A stretch of DNA of 64,000 nucleotides, taken from an uncultured Flavobacteriaceae bacterium (GTDB taxonomy: Bacteria > Bacteroidota > Bacteroidia > Flavobacteriales > Flavobacteriaceae). Shown here piece after piece: positions 1 to 9,063 of the stretch. A program made the position numbers and the translations under genes. The stretch lies in the NCBI GenBank assembly GCA_947503005.1, contig CANNCA010000003.1, positions 62,001-126,000 on the forward strand, in the 5' to 3' direction. A model generated the notes under the pieces. That model searched no databases, was not told the DNA's origin, and saw nothing but the letters and a program-made list of their open reading frames with translations. Position 1 is the stretch's first letter. The number at the start of each line of letters is the position of its first letter.

Positions 1-1079
1 AAAGCGACCCAAAAAGCTAATCTTGTATTCAAGAAAAGTGACAGGAAAATCAACACCAACAACATTCCCTGCCATGCGTTCTTGATTAGCAATTCCGTTC
101 TTCCGTTTAGGGTCTCAGAAAGGTCGCGGACAATACTTAATTTTACATTGTCATACTTTTGATTAAACTCTTCAATATATTCTTTAACCTTATCTGCAGA
201 GCCAATTAAATCTTCTGTATTGGTACTGGTAATCGTCGTATTCACAGCGAGATTCCCGTTGAAATAAGATGCATTGGGCGTTTCTGAAAAACGGTCCCGA
301 ATGGTAGCAACGTCTTTTAATCGCACCGTCTGGCCAGAAGGATCAGCCCTTACAATTATATTTGAAAGTTCATCACCATAATAAGCGCGGTTGTTCGCAC
401 GTATCAAATACTCCTCAGCACTAGTTTTGATATTTCCGCCGGTGACCAATATATTAGCATTAGCGACAGCTTGCGCCACCTCGGCAAATGAAATATTATA
501 GGCCAATAGGTTATTTTCATTTACCGCTATTTCAATCTCTTCATTAGGATATCCTTCAATATCTATTTGGGAAATACCATCAATAGCACGAATGTCATTT
601 TCTATATCACGACCAATTTGTTTCAGCGTAACGAGCGGTATGTTTTCACCACTTATGGCAAAGCTAATTGTCTGGCGAATCGCTTCGAGTTTAGAAACCA
701 CCAACGGTTCCATTCCTGTTGGAAAAGTGGGTACACGATCTACGGCATTCTTAACTTCAAGAAGCATGAAATCGATATCTCTTCCCTTTTCAATTTCCAC
801 ATTGATGGTGCCACTGTTCTCCCGTGACGTAGAAGTGACTCTATCTACCCCTTCTAGACCTTTTAAATTATCCTCTATTTTCAGTACAATACCCTCTTCA
901 ACCTCTTGAGGAGAAGCCCCAGGATAAGTAATGCTTATAAGGATATTTTTAGAATCGGTTAGAGGAAAAAAAGATGATTTCAGAGATTTGGCCCCAACAA
1001 TACCAAAAACTGCAAAGGCAATAATGATAACATTTACTGCAACGTGATACCGAATGAAATACTCTATTACTTTTCGCAT
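1..1079 (-). CDS. RND efflux permease (AcrB/HAE1 type), N-terminal part, cut by window edge
   Basis: The reverse strand is open from an ATG at 1077-1079 to the window edge, giving about 359 residues. It starts with a short cytoplasmic stretch and a first membrane helix, then porter-domain sequence rich in RND-type motifs (for example SITYPGASPQEVE near residue 50 and a helix beginning again near residue 340). Such permeases form the inner-membrane, proton-driven part of tripartite efflux pumps. The start codon overlaps the stop of the upstream adaptor gene by one base (TAATG), so the two are translationally coupled. The C-terminal two thirds and any TolC-like outer-membrane gene lie outside the window. 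The substrate cannot be told. Confidence 0.9.
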   Translation of the reverse strand, partial: MRKVIEYFIRYHVAVNVIIIAFAVFGIVGAKSLKSSFFPLTDSKNILISITYPGASPQEVEEGIVLKIEDNLKGLEGVDRVTSTSRENSGTINVEIEKGRDIDFMLLEVKNAVDRVPTFPTGMEPLVVSKLEAIRQTISFAISGENIPLVTLKQIGRDIENDIRAIDGISQIDIEGYPNEEIEIAVNENNLLAYNISFAEVAQAVANANILVTGGNIKTSAEEYLIRANNRAYYGDELSNIIVRADPSGQTVRLKDVATIRDRFSETPNASYFNGNLAVNTTITSTNTEDLIGSADKVKEYIEEFNQKYDNVKLSIVRDLSETLNGRTELLIKNAWQGMLLVLIFLSLFLNTRLAFWVA

Positions 1080-2209
1080 TATCCTTCAGTGTTGGTTTCT
1101 TTCTCTTGATATACTTTGACAGCCATTCCCGTATAGGCTCCGAGCAATGGTTTAGACATAATTACTGTGCCATCGGGCACTTCTTTGAGCACAACGCTTT
1201 TTTCTGAAAAATATACCGGTTTTACATCAATTAAGTCCAAAATCGTGTCTCTTACCACAAAAATCTTATCCCCTTCGAGTAACAAGTTTCTATCTACCTC
1301 AATAGCATCCTTTTCTTGTTTGGCATCCAATTTGGCCTCCAAATACATGCCCTCTCTAAGACTGCTATCCTTAACTTCTATAAAAGCTTTGATAGTCTGT
1401 GAAGCTTGATCCACTCTACCATTGATTCTGGCCACCTCACCGACGTACGTTTTGGAATCATCTAAAGCGGACAATTCTACACTCTCGCCTACTTTGAGCA
1501 AATCACTGAACTTCTTACTTACCGCTACTTCCAATTCATATACATCAGTATTGATAAACTCACCCAATTTTTGTCCGGACCTTACCAAAGTTCCTTCCGT
1601 TACCAATGTTTCGGTCAATACTCCATTAAATGGAGCGGCAATACGATACTTGGAAAGCCGCTGTTCCAGATTCTTGACATTGTAAAAGCTGGTTAAAATA
1701 CCACGGCCACTAATAAAAAACTTCTCTTTTTCTGAGGTCATTTCCGGTAACTGAGGAGTAGGTTTTGACATGTCAAAACTATTCAGATAGGCTTGCCACT
1801 TCGGAAAGAATTCCGGATAATCTAAACGTAAATCGGGCATGATAGAGGTAAGTTCATTGAAGAGATTACTCTTTGCGGATTGCACACTTGCGCCATATTC
1901 TGAAGCATCGATACGAATAATTGTTTCTCCTTTATTATAACGCTCCCCTGTTTTGAACAACTGACCTCCTTTTCGAAATACCCCTTGTACTTCGGCGTAA
2001 AGTTCCACTCGATTTTTGGCAACAAGATTTCCGTTCGCTGGTACCACAATAGGGACGGTACCGTTCTGGACAACTTCCGTAAAAACAGTCTTAATTACTT
2101 TTTCAGCCCTTGGCTTAAAGCTCTTTTTATTTGCGATGATCGCTTGGGCACCAAAAAAGCCACCGATAATCAATAAAATCCCTAAGACGGATAGTATTAT
2201 TTTTCTCAT
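1079..2209 (-). CDS. Periplasmic adaptor (HlyD/RND membrane fusion protein)
   Basis: This 376-residue protein has an N-terminal membrane anchor (about residues 5-25), a barrel-sandwich/lipoyl region with the typical phrase VELYAEVQG near residue 68, a short helical hairpin, the returning half-lipoyl (YRIAAPFNGVL) and a C-terminal beta-barrel/membrane-proximal region. Members link an RND permease to an outer-membrane channel. It is second in a marR-adaptor-permease run, 112 bases after marR and overlapping the permease by one base. The helical hairpin appears shorter than in classic AcrA proteins, as in many Bacteroidota adaptors. Confidence 0.9.
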   Translation of the reverse strand: MRKIILSVLGILLIIGGFFGAQAIIANKKSFKPRAEKVIKTVFTEVVQNGTVPIVVPANGNLVAKNRVELYAEVQGVFRKGGQLFKTGERYNKGETIIRIDASEYGASVQSAKSNLFNELTSIMPDLRLDYPEFFPKWQAYLNSFDMSKPTPQLPEMTSEKEKFFISGRGILTSFYNVKNLEQRLSKYRIAAPFNGVLTETLVTEGTLVRSGQKLGEFINTDVYELEVAVSKKFSDLLKVGESVELSALDDSKTYVGEVARINGRVDQASQTIKAFIEVKDSSLREGMYLEAKLDAKQEKDAIEVDRNLLLEGDKIFVVRDTILDLIDVKPVYFSEKSVVLKEVPDGTVIMSKPLLGAYTGMAVKVYQEKETNTEG

Positions 2210-2321
2210 AAGTTGGTAATTGTATAATATTTTTGACTAAAGTCTCCTGATGTTCTGTAAGGTCATTTTAATAGGACTGCAACATTCGCCAATAGTTTAA
2301 TCAAAAGGTGTTAACGATTTA

Positions 2322-2783
2322 TTAAAAAGTTATCTCCTCTTCAAAATTTCTTTGCACTTTTTTAAGAAGCGTTATCATTTGGCCCTTTTCTTTATCGTTG
2401 ATATTCCGTTCCATTTTATCAATTAGTTCCTTGATAACCGGTCTTGTCTTGTTATAGACTTTTTTTCCTTCCGAAGTTAAAAATACTTGATTCATTCTTT
2501 TATCATCTACGCTTTGCTTTCTCCTAATATATTTTTTCGACTCCATTTTCGTCAAAAGTCGAGCAAGAGAAGATTTGTCCCTATAGGTCAAGAATGCCAA
2601 TTCATTTTGATTCAAACCATCATTCTCATCTAATTTCTTTAGTACCACCATCTGCTCTTTGGTCAAATCAAGTCCTGCATTTGCAAATGACTCGTTCATG
2701 TGGTAATCAACAAGCTTCATAGTTCTTCCCAGCCAGGGTCCTATAGATTTCTCAAAATCGATAAAAACAGTATTGGACTTCAT
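2322..2783 (-). CDS. MarR-family transcriptional regulator
   Basis: The 153-residue protein has the MarR winged-helix layout: an N-terminal dimerisation helix, a helix-turn-helix around residues 50-90 (LNQNELAFLTYRDKSSLARL), the wing with a DKR-type turn (VDDKRMNQVFLT) and C-terminal dimerisation helices. MarR dimers usually repress their own operon and release DNA when they bind small phenolic or drug-like ligands. It is the first gene of the run that continues into the efflux adaptor and pump, and a perfect palindrome sits 29 bases upstream of its start, so autoregulation of the pump operon is likely (inference). Confidence 0.92.
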   Translation of the reverse strand: MKSNTVFIDFEKSIGPWLGRTMKLVDYHMNESFANAGLDLTKEQMVVLKKLDENDGLNQNELAFLTYRDKSSLARLLTKMESKKYIRRKQSVDDKRMNQVFLTSEGKKVYNKTRPVIKELIDKMERNINDKEKGQMITLLKKVQRNFEEEITF

Positions 2784-2811
2784 TTGGCGAAGCTACATAA
2801 AATAATAATTA

Positions 2812-2825
2812 GTTGCATGTGCAAC
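2812..2825. promoter_or_regulatory. Palindromic operator candidate for the MarR regulator
   Basis: GTTGCATGTGCAAC is a perfect inverted repeat (GTTGCA, 2-base centre, TGCAAC). It lies 29 bases upstream of the marR start codon, on the side from which marR is transcribed. Size, symmetry and position match MarR-family operators. The binding itself is an inference. Confidence 0.6.
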
Positions 2826-2903
2826 CATTGTTAATTGTTTATTAATTTTTTTTAATCATTAAACAAAATATTCTTGTTAAGATGTTCAACCCTGTATATA
2901 CCG

Positions 2904-2934
2904 TTTGTCTATAAACACAAATCGGTTATCTTTA
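2904..2934 (+). promoter_or_regulatory. Bacteroidota-type promoter for the symporter-sulfatase pair
   Basis: TTTG at 2904-2907 is followed after 19 bases by TATCTTTA at 2927-2934, close to the consensus TTTG - about 19-21 bases - TAnnTTTG. The predicted transcript start lies about 20 bases before the ATG at 2963. One mismatch in the -7 box keeps this tentative. Confidence 0.5.
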
Positions 2935-2962
2935 AACCAACTACCATACTAAACTTACGTAC

Positions 2963-4588
2963 ATGAAAGGATTAGATACTTTTGACTGGGTGGTCATTGC
3001 CCTCTACTTTATAATACTCCTTGGTGTAGCTTGGTGGGTTATCAAACAAAAGCAGAAAAATACGGAAGACTATTTTCTGGCTGGCAGAAATATAGGTTGG
3101 TTCATGGTGGGAGCCTCAATTTTTGCCTCCAATATTGGTTCCGAACATGTAGTTGGTTTGGCAGGAAATGGTGCAGGCGATAAAATGCCCCTACTCATAT
3201 ATGAACTTCACGCTTGGATAGTATTAATGTTAGGGTGGGTCTTTCTTCCCTTTTATGCACGAAGTGGAGTTTTCACCATGCCGGAGTTTTTAGAAAAGCG
3301 TTTCGATGCACGGTCGAGATGGGTGCTTTCTATTATTTCTTTGGTCGCCTATATTCTCACCAAAGTTTCGGTAACTATTTATGCGGGCGGCGTAGTTGTT
3401 TCCGCATTGTTGGGAATTCCTTTTTGGATCGGAGCGGTAGCCACGGTAGTCCTTACTGGGCTTTATACTGTTCTTGGAGGGATGCGTGCTGTTGTTTATA
3501 CCGAAACCATTCAAGCTATCGTACTTGTATTAGGGGCAGGTATTCTCACCGTATTAGGTTTGGATGCCGTTGGCGGCTGGGGTGAACTTAAAGCAACCGT
3601 AGGTGCCGACTATTTTAATATGTGGCGCCCCAATTCCGATCCAGATTATCCTTGGCTGCCCCTGTTCATTACAAGTACTGTAGTAGGTATTTGGTATTGG
3701 TGTACCGATCAGGTCATCGTGCAAAGGGTATTGACAGCCAAAAATATTAAAGAAGGAAGACGTGGCAGTATTTTCGGTGCACTTCTAAAACTTATGCCTG
3801 TGTTCCTGTTTTTGATTCCTGGTGTCATCGCACTCGGATTAAAGATGCAAGGAAAGTTGGATTGGGATAGTCCCGATGAGGCTTTTCCTGTGTTGATGAG
3901 CAATATTATGCCCTCAGGATTGAGAGGATTGGTAGCAGCTGGCCTTTTAGCGGCTCTCATGAGTTCATTGGCATCGGTTTTCAATTCGTGTTCCACCTTA
4001 TTCACTTTGGACATTTACAAAAAGCTCAAACCCAACAAGCCGGAAGAGCAATTAGTCAAAACAGGAAAAATTGCAACCTTTTTCATTGTAGGTCTAGGCC
4101 TACTGTGGATTCCCATAATAACAACTCTTTCAGATGGGCTCTATGAATACCTACAAAATGTTCAGGCCTATATTTCACCGCCCATCGCCGCTGTTTTTCT
4201 TCTAGGTATTTTCTATAAACGAATCAATGCCAACGGAGCTATCGCTACCTTGGTCGGGGGTTTTATCATTGGATTTACAAAGCTGACACTGGAAATCTTA
4301 AAATCAAGTTTTGCTGAAGGTGGTTTTCTTTTCAATATTGCCGACATTAACTGGCTGGTTTTCGGGGCCTACTTTTTTGCCATGTGTATAGCGATTGCCA
4401 TTGTAGTCAGCATGTTCTACCCCGCTCCATCACAGGCACAGCTGGCAGGCTTGACTTTCGGAACAGTAAGTGACGAACAGAAAGTCGCTAATAAATCAAG
4501 TTATAACATTTGGGATATTATTGCCTCCGCTGCCGTCATTATTATTGTTTTGTATATCATGATATCCTTTAGCACATTGTCTTTATGA
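2963..4588 (+). CDS. Sodium:solute symporter (SSS/SGLT family)
   Basis: This 541-residue polytopic protein begins with DTFDWVVIALYF and carries about 13-14 hydrophobic segments. The phrase YFLAGRNIGWFMVGASIFASNIGSE near residues 34-58 is the signature of the SSS family; SGLT-like members import sugars, sugar acids or related solutes with sodium. Its stop overlaps the start of a sulfatase gene by four bases (ATGA), so uptake of a desulfated sugar product is the simplest reading of context. The substrate is not identifiable from sequence alone. Confidence 0.9.
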   Translation: MKGLDTFDWVVIALYFIILLGVAWWVIKQKQKNTEDYFLAGRNIGWFMVGASIFASNIGSEHVVGLAGNGAGDKMPLLIYELHAWIVLMLGWVFLPFYARSGVFTMPEFLEKRFDARSRWVLSIISLVAYILTKVSVTIYAGGVVVSALLGIPFWIGAVATVVLTGLYTVLGGMRAVVYTETIQAIVLVLGAGILTVLGLDAVGGWGELKATVGADYFNMWRPNSDPDYPWLPLFITSTVVGIWYWCTDQVIVQRVLTAKNIKEGRRGSIFGALLKLMPVFLFLIPGVIALGLKMQGKLDWDSPDEAFPVLMSNIMPSGLRGLVAAGLLAALMSSLASVFNSCSTLFTLDIYKKLKPNKPEEQLVKTGKIATFFIVGLGLLWIPIITTLSDGLYEYLQNVQAYISPPIAAVFLLGIFYKRINANGAIATLVGGFIIGFTKLTLEILKSSFAEGGFLFNIADINWLVFGAYFFAMCIAIAIVVSMFYPAPSQAQLAGLTFGTVSDEQKVANKSSYNIWDIIASAAVIIIVLYIMISFSTLSL

Positions 4589-6180
4589 ATTGTAAATCCA
4601 TTATTACGCTGTTAATTTTGACAATAACCAATTTGGTTATCTCACAAGAAGTGAAACGCCCGAATGTCTTGGTCATCATGTTCGATGATGCCGGGTTGGA
4701 TATGTCAGCATATGGTTGTTCTTATGTCAATACACCTGGGTTTGATGCCATCGCAACTGAAGGTATTCTTTTCAACAGGGCCTATACCCCCAATGCCAAA
4801 TGTGCTCCTTCAAGGGCTTCAGTAATCACAGGTAGAAATTCATGGCAATTGGATGCCGCGGCAAATCACGTGAATTACTTTCCGGCCAAATTTAAAACCT
4901 ATCAAGAAGTATTGTTGGAGCAAGGATACTTCACTGGACATACAGGAAAAGGGTATGGCCCTGCGATTACGTTAGCCGATGATGGTACCCAAAGAGAAGT
5001 ATTGGGGCCACCTTTTAATAAAAAAACACTCACTCCTTCTACAAGCGGAATCGGACCAAATGACTATAGTGCCAATTTTGAAGATTTTTTAAACCACGCT
5101 CCTGACGGAAAACCTTGGAGTTTCTGGTTGGGTACGATTGAGCCGCATCGCGGATATGAATATGGCAGCGGTGCACGCTTGGCGGGTAAGTCGACCGATA
5201 TGATAAAGGACTTCCCACCCTATTGGCCCGACAATGAGATTACCAGAAATGATCTGCTTGACTATGCTTATGAAATAGAGGATACCGATAAACATGTTGT
5301 AAAGGTTTTAGAAATCCTCAAAGCTCGCAATCTGATGGAAAATACTTTGATTGTTTTTACAAGTGACCATGGAATGCCCTTTCCGAGGGTAAAAGGGAAT
5401 CAATATGAGAATGCGAACCACATTCCGATGGCACTGTTATGGAAAGGGAAATCGAAAAACAAGATAGTGAATGATTATGTGAGTTTTATTGACCTCGCGC
5501 CTACTTTTCTGGAAGCTGCGGGTATCGACTGGAAGTCATCAGGCATGCACCCGGCTGCAGGAAAAAGCCTTCTGAACATCATCGTTTCTGAAAAATCAGG
5601 TCAAGTCGAACCCGAACGAAATTATGTTTTAGTTGGAAAAGAGAGGCATGATACGGGGCGACCCAATGATGTAGGTTATCCCATTCGGGGAATGTATAAA
5701 GACAGCATGCTGTATATCAAAAACTACGAAATCCATCGTTGGCCCTCGGGAAATCCGGAGACCGGATACCTCAATACGGATGCGAGCCCAACAAAAAGTG
5801 AAATCCTTAGATTGCGAAGAGAAAATAGCGATAAGACCTATTGGAAGCTAAATTTTGGAAAGAGAGTTTCAGAGGAAGTCTACAATATAAAAACAGATCC
5901 TTTCTGCACTAAAAACCTTGCAGATGATTTCGCCCTCCGTACACTAAAAAATGCACTGCGAACAGAAATGGAAAGCAAATTATTGGAGCAAGGTGATTTG
6001 CGAATGCAAGGTTTCGGGCATTTGTACGAACAGTATCCATTTACAAGAAACGGAAACTTTTATGGCCGTTACATGGCAGGAGAGCAAACCAGTTCAGGCT
6101 GGGTAATAGACTCAGATTTTGAGGAATACTATTTGGATGGAGATGGCAACACCCTTGAGAAAGTAATTAGAGGCCAATAA
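4585..6180 (+). CDS. Secreted sulfatase, Cys-type (S1 family)
   Basis: 531 residues with a signal peptide (about residues 1-20), then the sulfatase core: metal ligands Asp34-Asp35 in MFDDAG and the maturation motif C-A-P-S-R with Cys73, followed by ASVITGR. That Cys is normally converted to formylglycine and becomes the nucleophile. A second metal site is visible in TSDHG around residue 260. S1 sulfatases remove sulfate esters or N-sulfates from glycans; the heparan N-sulfatase-like group is possible but unproven. The gene is translationally coupled to the symporter upstream. The maturase is not obvious in the window: the SUMF1-domain protein at 17126-18181 lacks the required cysteines. Confidence 0.9.
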   Translation: MNCKSIITLLILTITNLVISQEVKRPNVLVIMFDDAGLDMSAYGCSYVNTPGFDAIATEGILFNRAYTPNAKCAPSRASVITGRNSWQLDAAANHVNYFPAKFKTYQEVLLEQGYFTGHTGKGYGPAITLADDGTQREVLGPPFNKKTLTPSTSGIGPNDYSANFEDFLNHAPDGKPWSFWLGTIEPHRGYEYGSGARLAGKSTDMIKDFPPYWPDNEITRNDLLDYAYEIEDTDKHVVKVLEILKARNLMENTLIVFTSDHGMPFPRVKGNQYENANHIPMALLWKGKSKNKIVNDYVSFIDLAPTFLEAAGIDWKSSGMHPAAGKSLLNIIVSEKSGQVEPERNYVLVGKERHDTGRPNDVGYPIRGMYKDSMLYIKNYEIHRWPSGNPETGYLNTDASPTKSEILRLRRENSDKTYWKLNFGKRVSEEVYNIKTDPFCTKNLADDFALRTLKNALRTEMESKLLEQGDLRMQGFGHLYEQYPFTRNGNFYGRYMAGEQTSSGWVIDSDFEEYYLDGDGNTLEKVIRGQ

Positions 6181-6215
6181 AAAAAGTTAGATTTCAAACC
6201 CGAATTGGAATTAAT

Positions 6216-7874
6216 TCAATTAGCTATTTTCATTAGCGGTTCTTTGTTGCCACTCATTTGCCAATTGCCTAATGAAATGGGAATATTTCCGATAGCATTG
6301 AGTTCATCAAAAAAGTTGCCAACCTTAAAAGGTTCGTTCTTAATTTCCTTCATTTTGGCGAAATCCATCATCGCCTGTTCCAAAAGATACTTTCCAGTAA
6401 TATAACTACTACCATAACCAGGTTGTCTCATGTAGAGGTGTTGTTCGAACAACAATAATTCTTTTTCGGTCTTCATCCAACCACGTGGCGTGTATTCGGA
6501 GTGAATACTACCCGCTTCTTCCATGGTCATTTCATTGGCATGGGCATAAAGCGACCCAAGTCCGCGAGCGGCACGTTGCGCAATCATGATATAAACAATT
6601 TCCCGCACTCTTGGATTGTCATCATATAGTCCGGCTTGCATGAACATTTCCTCAACAGCCGTTGCAGTACCCTCGTTTCGAGAATCAAAAATGTTGTATA
6701 GCAGCGGTCCTTTTCTGATTTCACTTGCATTCGGCTCCAAATCCATTCGTGCCAATTCGAACCAGTGGTAAAAATGAGTATAAAGTGGGCGCTGATCATA
6801 GTGGGCTGTAATCCAGAAAAAATTACGTTTTTCTTTGGGAACATAAGCACCCAAATGCGCCCTGAGCGCTGGATCAAAATATTCTTTTACCGTTACGATT
6901 TCATTATGCTCCAAAAAGTTTATTAGGCTTTTTGCAGCTTCATCGGCTCTTTTGTCGTATGCCTCGGGCGAATCTGCATCAGTCAAATTAGGAAGGTTCC
7001 GATTTCGATGCTCTTCTAATTTCAAAGAAGCCCAAGCACGGGCAAGCTCACGTTTTAAAATCATGACTTCATCTTCCCAAGTCAATGGAACAAGATGTAC
7101 ATTTTGTAGATACCATGTGTAATTTTCCTTGCCAATTCCGGAGGCACCTGTTTTGTTTTTTGCTTGCACTTCTAACCAAGCTACTAAATCATCCGTGGAG
7201 GCAATAGCGGCTTCAACTGCCTTGACTATTTTCTTATCCTTAGCTACACCCTCCAAATTTAATATGGATTTCAATTCCACACTCTGGTTTCGAATCGTTC
7301 GAATACCTGCAATCCAAAGTTCTTTTGCATTTCCTGTCAAATTAAGTTTTGCCTGTTTGTTCAATGCTGGCATAACCGCTAAGTCCTCTAAAAATTGAAC
7401 TCTTTTATCTTTGCTTAAGGGAAAGCTATAAGTCCATAGTTCTGTAGTTCCATGATGGGTTGGACCCTCGTGTGCCGGCACGTCGCTACGAGCCACCCAA
7501 AGTGATGTATAAAATGCCGGATCCCGTTCCCAAGGTTTCAGTATTCGATAATTAAAATCATAGCCATTCATTTCAGCTCTTACAATATGCCAATCTATTT
7601 GTTGGGCTATGGTCATTCCGGTAGTATCGATGTTGGCAAAAGTCGCCCGAAGTTTTTCAAATTCAGGTTGGCGGTTTCGAAAGGTTTCCTTCCTATAATC
7701 CGGAGCACCTTCAAGAAGGAGTGGCGTTTCAAAGGCACGCCATTCTTGAAAAAAATCAACTAAATCTGTGTAACTAGCTTGATTGCTTTGTGCAATTTGG
7801 GCCATAGTAAAGTTTAGCACGAAAAAAGCCAGTAAACTAAAAGTAAGTAAGATATTTTTTGATAGAGATTTCAT
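6216..7874 (-). CDS. Secreted DUF885-like protein, possible metallopeptidase relative
   Basis: 552 residues with a signal peptide (about 1-25). The C-terminal half carries the pattern [20 protein letters not shown], resembling the EGWA..E.L..E.GLYDD motif of DUF885 proteins, and [12 protein letters not shown] resembles their PG..SY.xG motif. The usual HExxPGH zinc motif ahead of it is not recognisable; instead there is [11 protein letters not shown]. An isolated HEGPTHHG occurs early (residues 135-142). I therefore call the family with moderate confidence and the catalytic status as unknown. It converges on the sulfatase gene (35-base gap). Confidence 0.6.
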   Translation of the reverse strand: MKSLSKNILLTFSLLAFFVLNFTMAQIAQSNQASYTDLVDFFQEWRAFETPLLLEGAPDYRKETFRNRQPEFEKLRATFANIDTTGMTIAQQIDWHIVRAEMNGYDFNYRILKPWERDPAFYTSLWVARSDVPAHEGPTHHGTTELWTYSFPLSKDKRVQFLEDLAVMPALNKQAKLNLTGNAKELWIAGIRTIRNQSVELKSILNLEGVAKDKKIVKAVEAAIASTDDLVAWLEVQAKNKTGASGIGKENYTWYLQNVHLVPLTWEDEVMILKRELARAWASLKLEEHRNRNLPNLTDADSPEAYDKRADEAAKSLINFLEHNEIVTVKEYFDPALRAHLGAYVPKEKRNFFWITAHYDQRPLYTHFYHWFELARMDLEPNASEIRKGPLLYNIFDSRNEGTATAVEEMFMQAGLYDDNPRVREIVYIMIAQRAARGLGSLYAHANEMTMEEAGSIHSEYTPRGWMKTEKELLLFEQHLYMRQPGYGSSYITGKYLLEQAMMDFAKMKEIKNEPFKVGNFFDELNAIGNIPISLGNWQMSGNKEPLMKIAN

Positions 7875-7980
7875 CCTTGAACTAAATTATGATTTTAACT
7901 AGAAAGACAAATTATGAAATAAAATCTAAGCAAGTGTATAAAATATTATATAGCTCATCATGGTGCACTTATATTTCCTT

Positions 7981-8026
7981 TAATAACAAGAAACCACGCC
8001 AAAATAGGCGTGGTTTCTTGTTATTA
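7981..8026 (-). terminator. Strong terminator after tRNA-Arg
   Basis: A perfect 20-bp stem (7981-8000 with 8007-8026) closes a six-base loop. It lies immediately after the 3' end of the tRNA on the strand being transcribed and before the start of the divergently placed DUF885-like gene. Confidence 0.85.
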
Positions 8027-8027
8027 G

Positions 8028-8101
8028 TGATCGCGACAGGATTCGAACCTGTGACCGTCTGCTTAGAAGGCAGATGCTCTATCCAGCTGAGCTACGCGAC
8101 C
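8028..8101 (-). tRNA. tRNA-Arg(TCT)
   Basis: The reverse strand folds as a 74-base cloverleaf. The acceptor stem GGTCGCG (8095-8101) pairs with CGCGATC with one G-T pair; the D arm is GCTCAGCTGGATAGAGC; the anticodon arm TCTGC-CTTCTAA-GCAGA gives anticodon TCT; the T arm ACAGG-TTCGAAT-CCTGT is canonical. Discriminator A, no encoded CCA. It reads AGA codons, which suit this AT-rich genome. Confidence 0.97.
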
Positions 8102-8119
8102 GTTTTTCAAATGTGGGTG

Positions 8120-8127
8120 CAAACTTA
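8120..8127 (-). promoter_or_regulatory. -7 box of the tRNA-Arg promoter
   Basis: The reverse strand reads TAAGTTTG, a perfect TAnnTTTG box, ending 18 bases before the tRNA 5' end. No convincing -33 TTTG is present. It implies that the tRNA has its own promoter and does not depend on read-through from the upstream operon. Confidence 0.5.
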
Positions 8128-8179
8128 CTAAAAATTCTAGTTTCCGTAACTCATAAATCGAGCTAAAATTAAATAGAAT

Positions 8180-9040
8180 TCAATCTTGACCGTAAGCTCT
8201 TGCCACTTGCTTTGAAGTTCCTAATCCTTCAATACCTAACTCTACTACATCGCCGGCTTTTAAATAGCGAGGAGGATTAAAACCGAGGCCAACGCCAAAA
8301 GGTGTTCCGGTAGAAATAACATCGCCGGGAAGCAATGTCATAAACTGGCTGATATAGCTAATAGACTCAGGAATGTTAAAAACAAAATCAGAAGTATTGC
8401 TGTTCTGCAATTGCTCTCCATTGACATTGAGCCAAAGATTAAGATTATGCGGATTATCAATTTCGTCTGCGGTCGCTATAAAAGGGCCCAAAGGTGCAAA
8501 CGTATCGCAACTTTTGCCCTTTACCCACTGCCCTTCTCTTTCTATTTGAAAAGCGCGTTCACTATAATCATTATGCAAAACATAGCCTGCGACATGATTC
8601 ATGGCATCTTCTTCAGAAACATAAGAAGCTTTCTTACCGATGACAACGGCCAGTTCTACTTCCCAGTCCGTTTTTTTGCTCCCCTTTGGTATCACTACAT
8701 CATCATTGGGGCCTACCATTGCTGATGTTGCCTTAAAAAAAAGCACAGGTTCTTTTGGAATCTCCATACCCGCCTCTTGTGCATGTTTGGCATAATTCAA
8801 GCCTATACAGACTATTTTAGAAGGTCTGCATAGCGGTGCTCCCAATCGAGTATCCTCTGTAATTTTTGGACAGCTATCGGCATTTGAACTAAGCCAAGTT
8901 TTTAGTCTTGATAGTCCATCGCCACCAAAGAAATTTTCATCATAATCTTGGCCAAAGGAAGAAACGTCAAGCCGTGTACCATCTTCCAATTGCACACCTG
9001 GTTGTTCTTCACAAATGCTTCCAAATCGTATTAACTTCAT
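8180..9040 (-). CDS. Fumarylacetoacetate hydrolase (FAH) family protein
   Basis: 286 residues with the FAH-fold C-terminal domain: IGLNYAKHA near residue 80, metal ligands Glu127 and Glu129 in DWEVEL and Asp158 in HNDYSER, and the closing STGTPFGVG motif. The family cleaves carbon-carbon bonds of diketo acids (fumarylacetoacetate, acylpyruvates, 2,4-diketo-3-deoxy sugar acids). Its length and its neighbour, an SDR dehydrogenase 23 bases upstream, match the pair that oxidises and then cleaves 2-keto-3-deoxy-L-fuconate in non-phosphorylated sugar catabolism. The specific substrate is an inference. It is the last gene of a likely eight-gene operon. Confidence 0.88.
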   Translation of the reverse strand: MKLIRFGSICEEQPGVQLEDGTRLDVSSFGQDYDENFFGGDGLSRLKTWLSSNADSCPKITEDTRLGAPLCRPSKIVCIGLNYAKHAQEAGMEIPKEPVLFFKATSAMVGPNDDVVIPKGSKKTDWEVELAVVIGKKASYVSEEDAMNHVAGYVLHNDYSERAFQIEREGQWVKGKSCDTFAPLGPFIATADEIDNPHNLNLWLNVNGEQLQNSNTSDFVFNIPESISYISQFMTLLPGDVISTGTPFGVGLGFNPPRYLKAGDVVELGIEGLGTSKQVARAYGQD

Positions 9041-9063
9041 ATCAATTGATTTACTTAAGTATG

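Noticed and set aside
592-909. Plus-strand frames opposite the RND pump gene
   Set aside because: They are antisense to a well-supported coding region and show Ser/Phe-rich composition typical of shadow frames.
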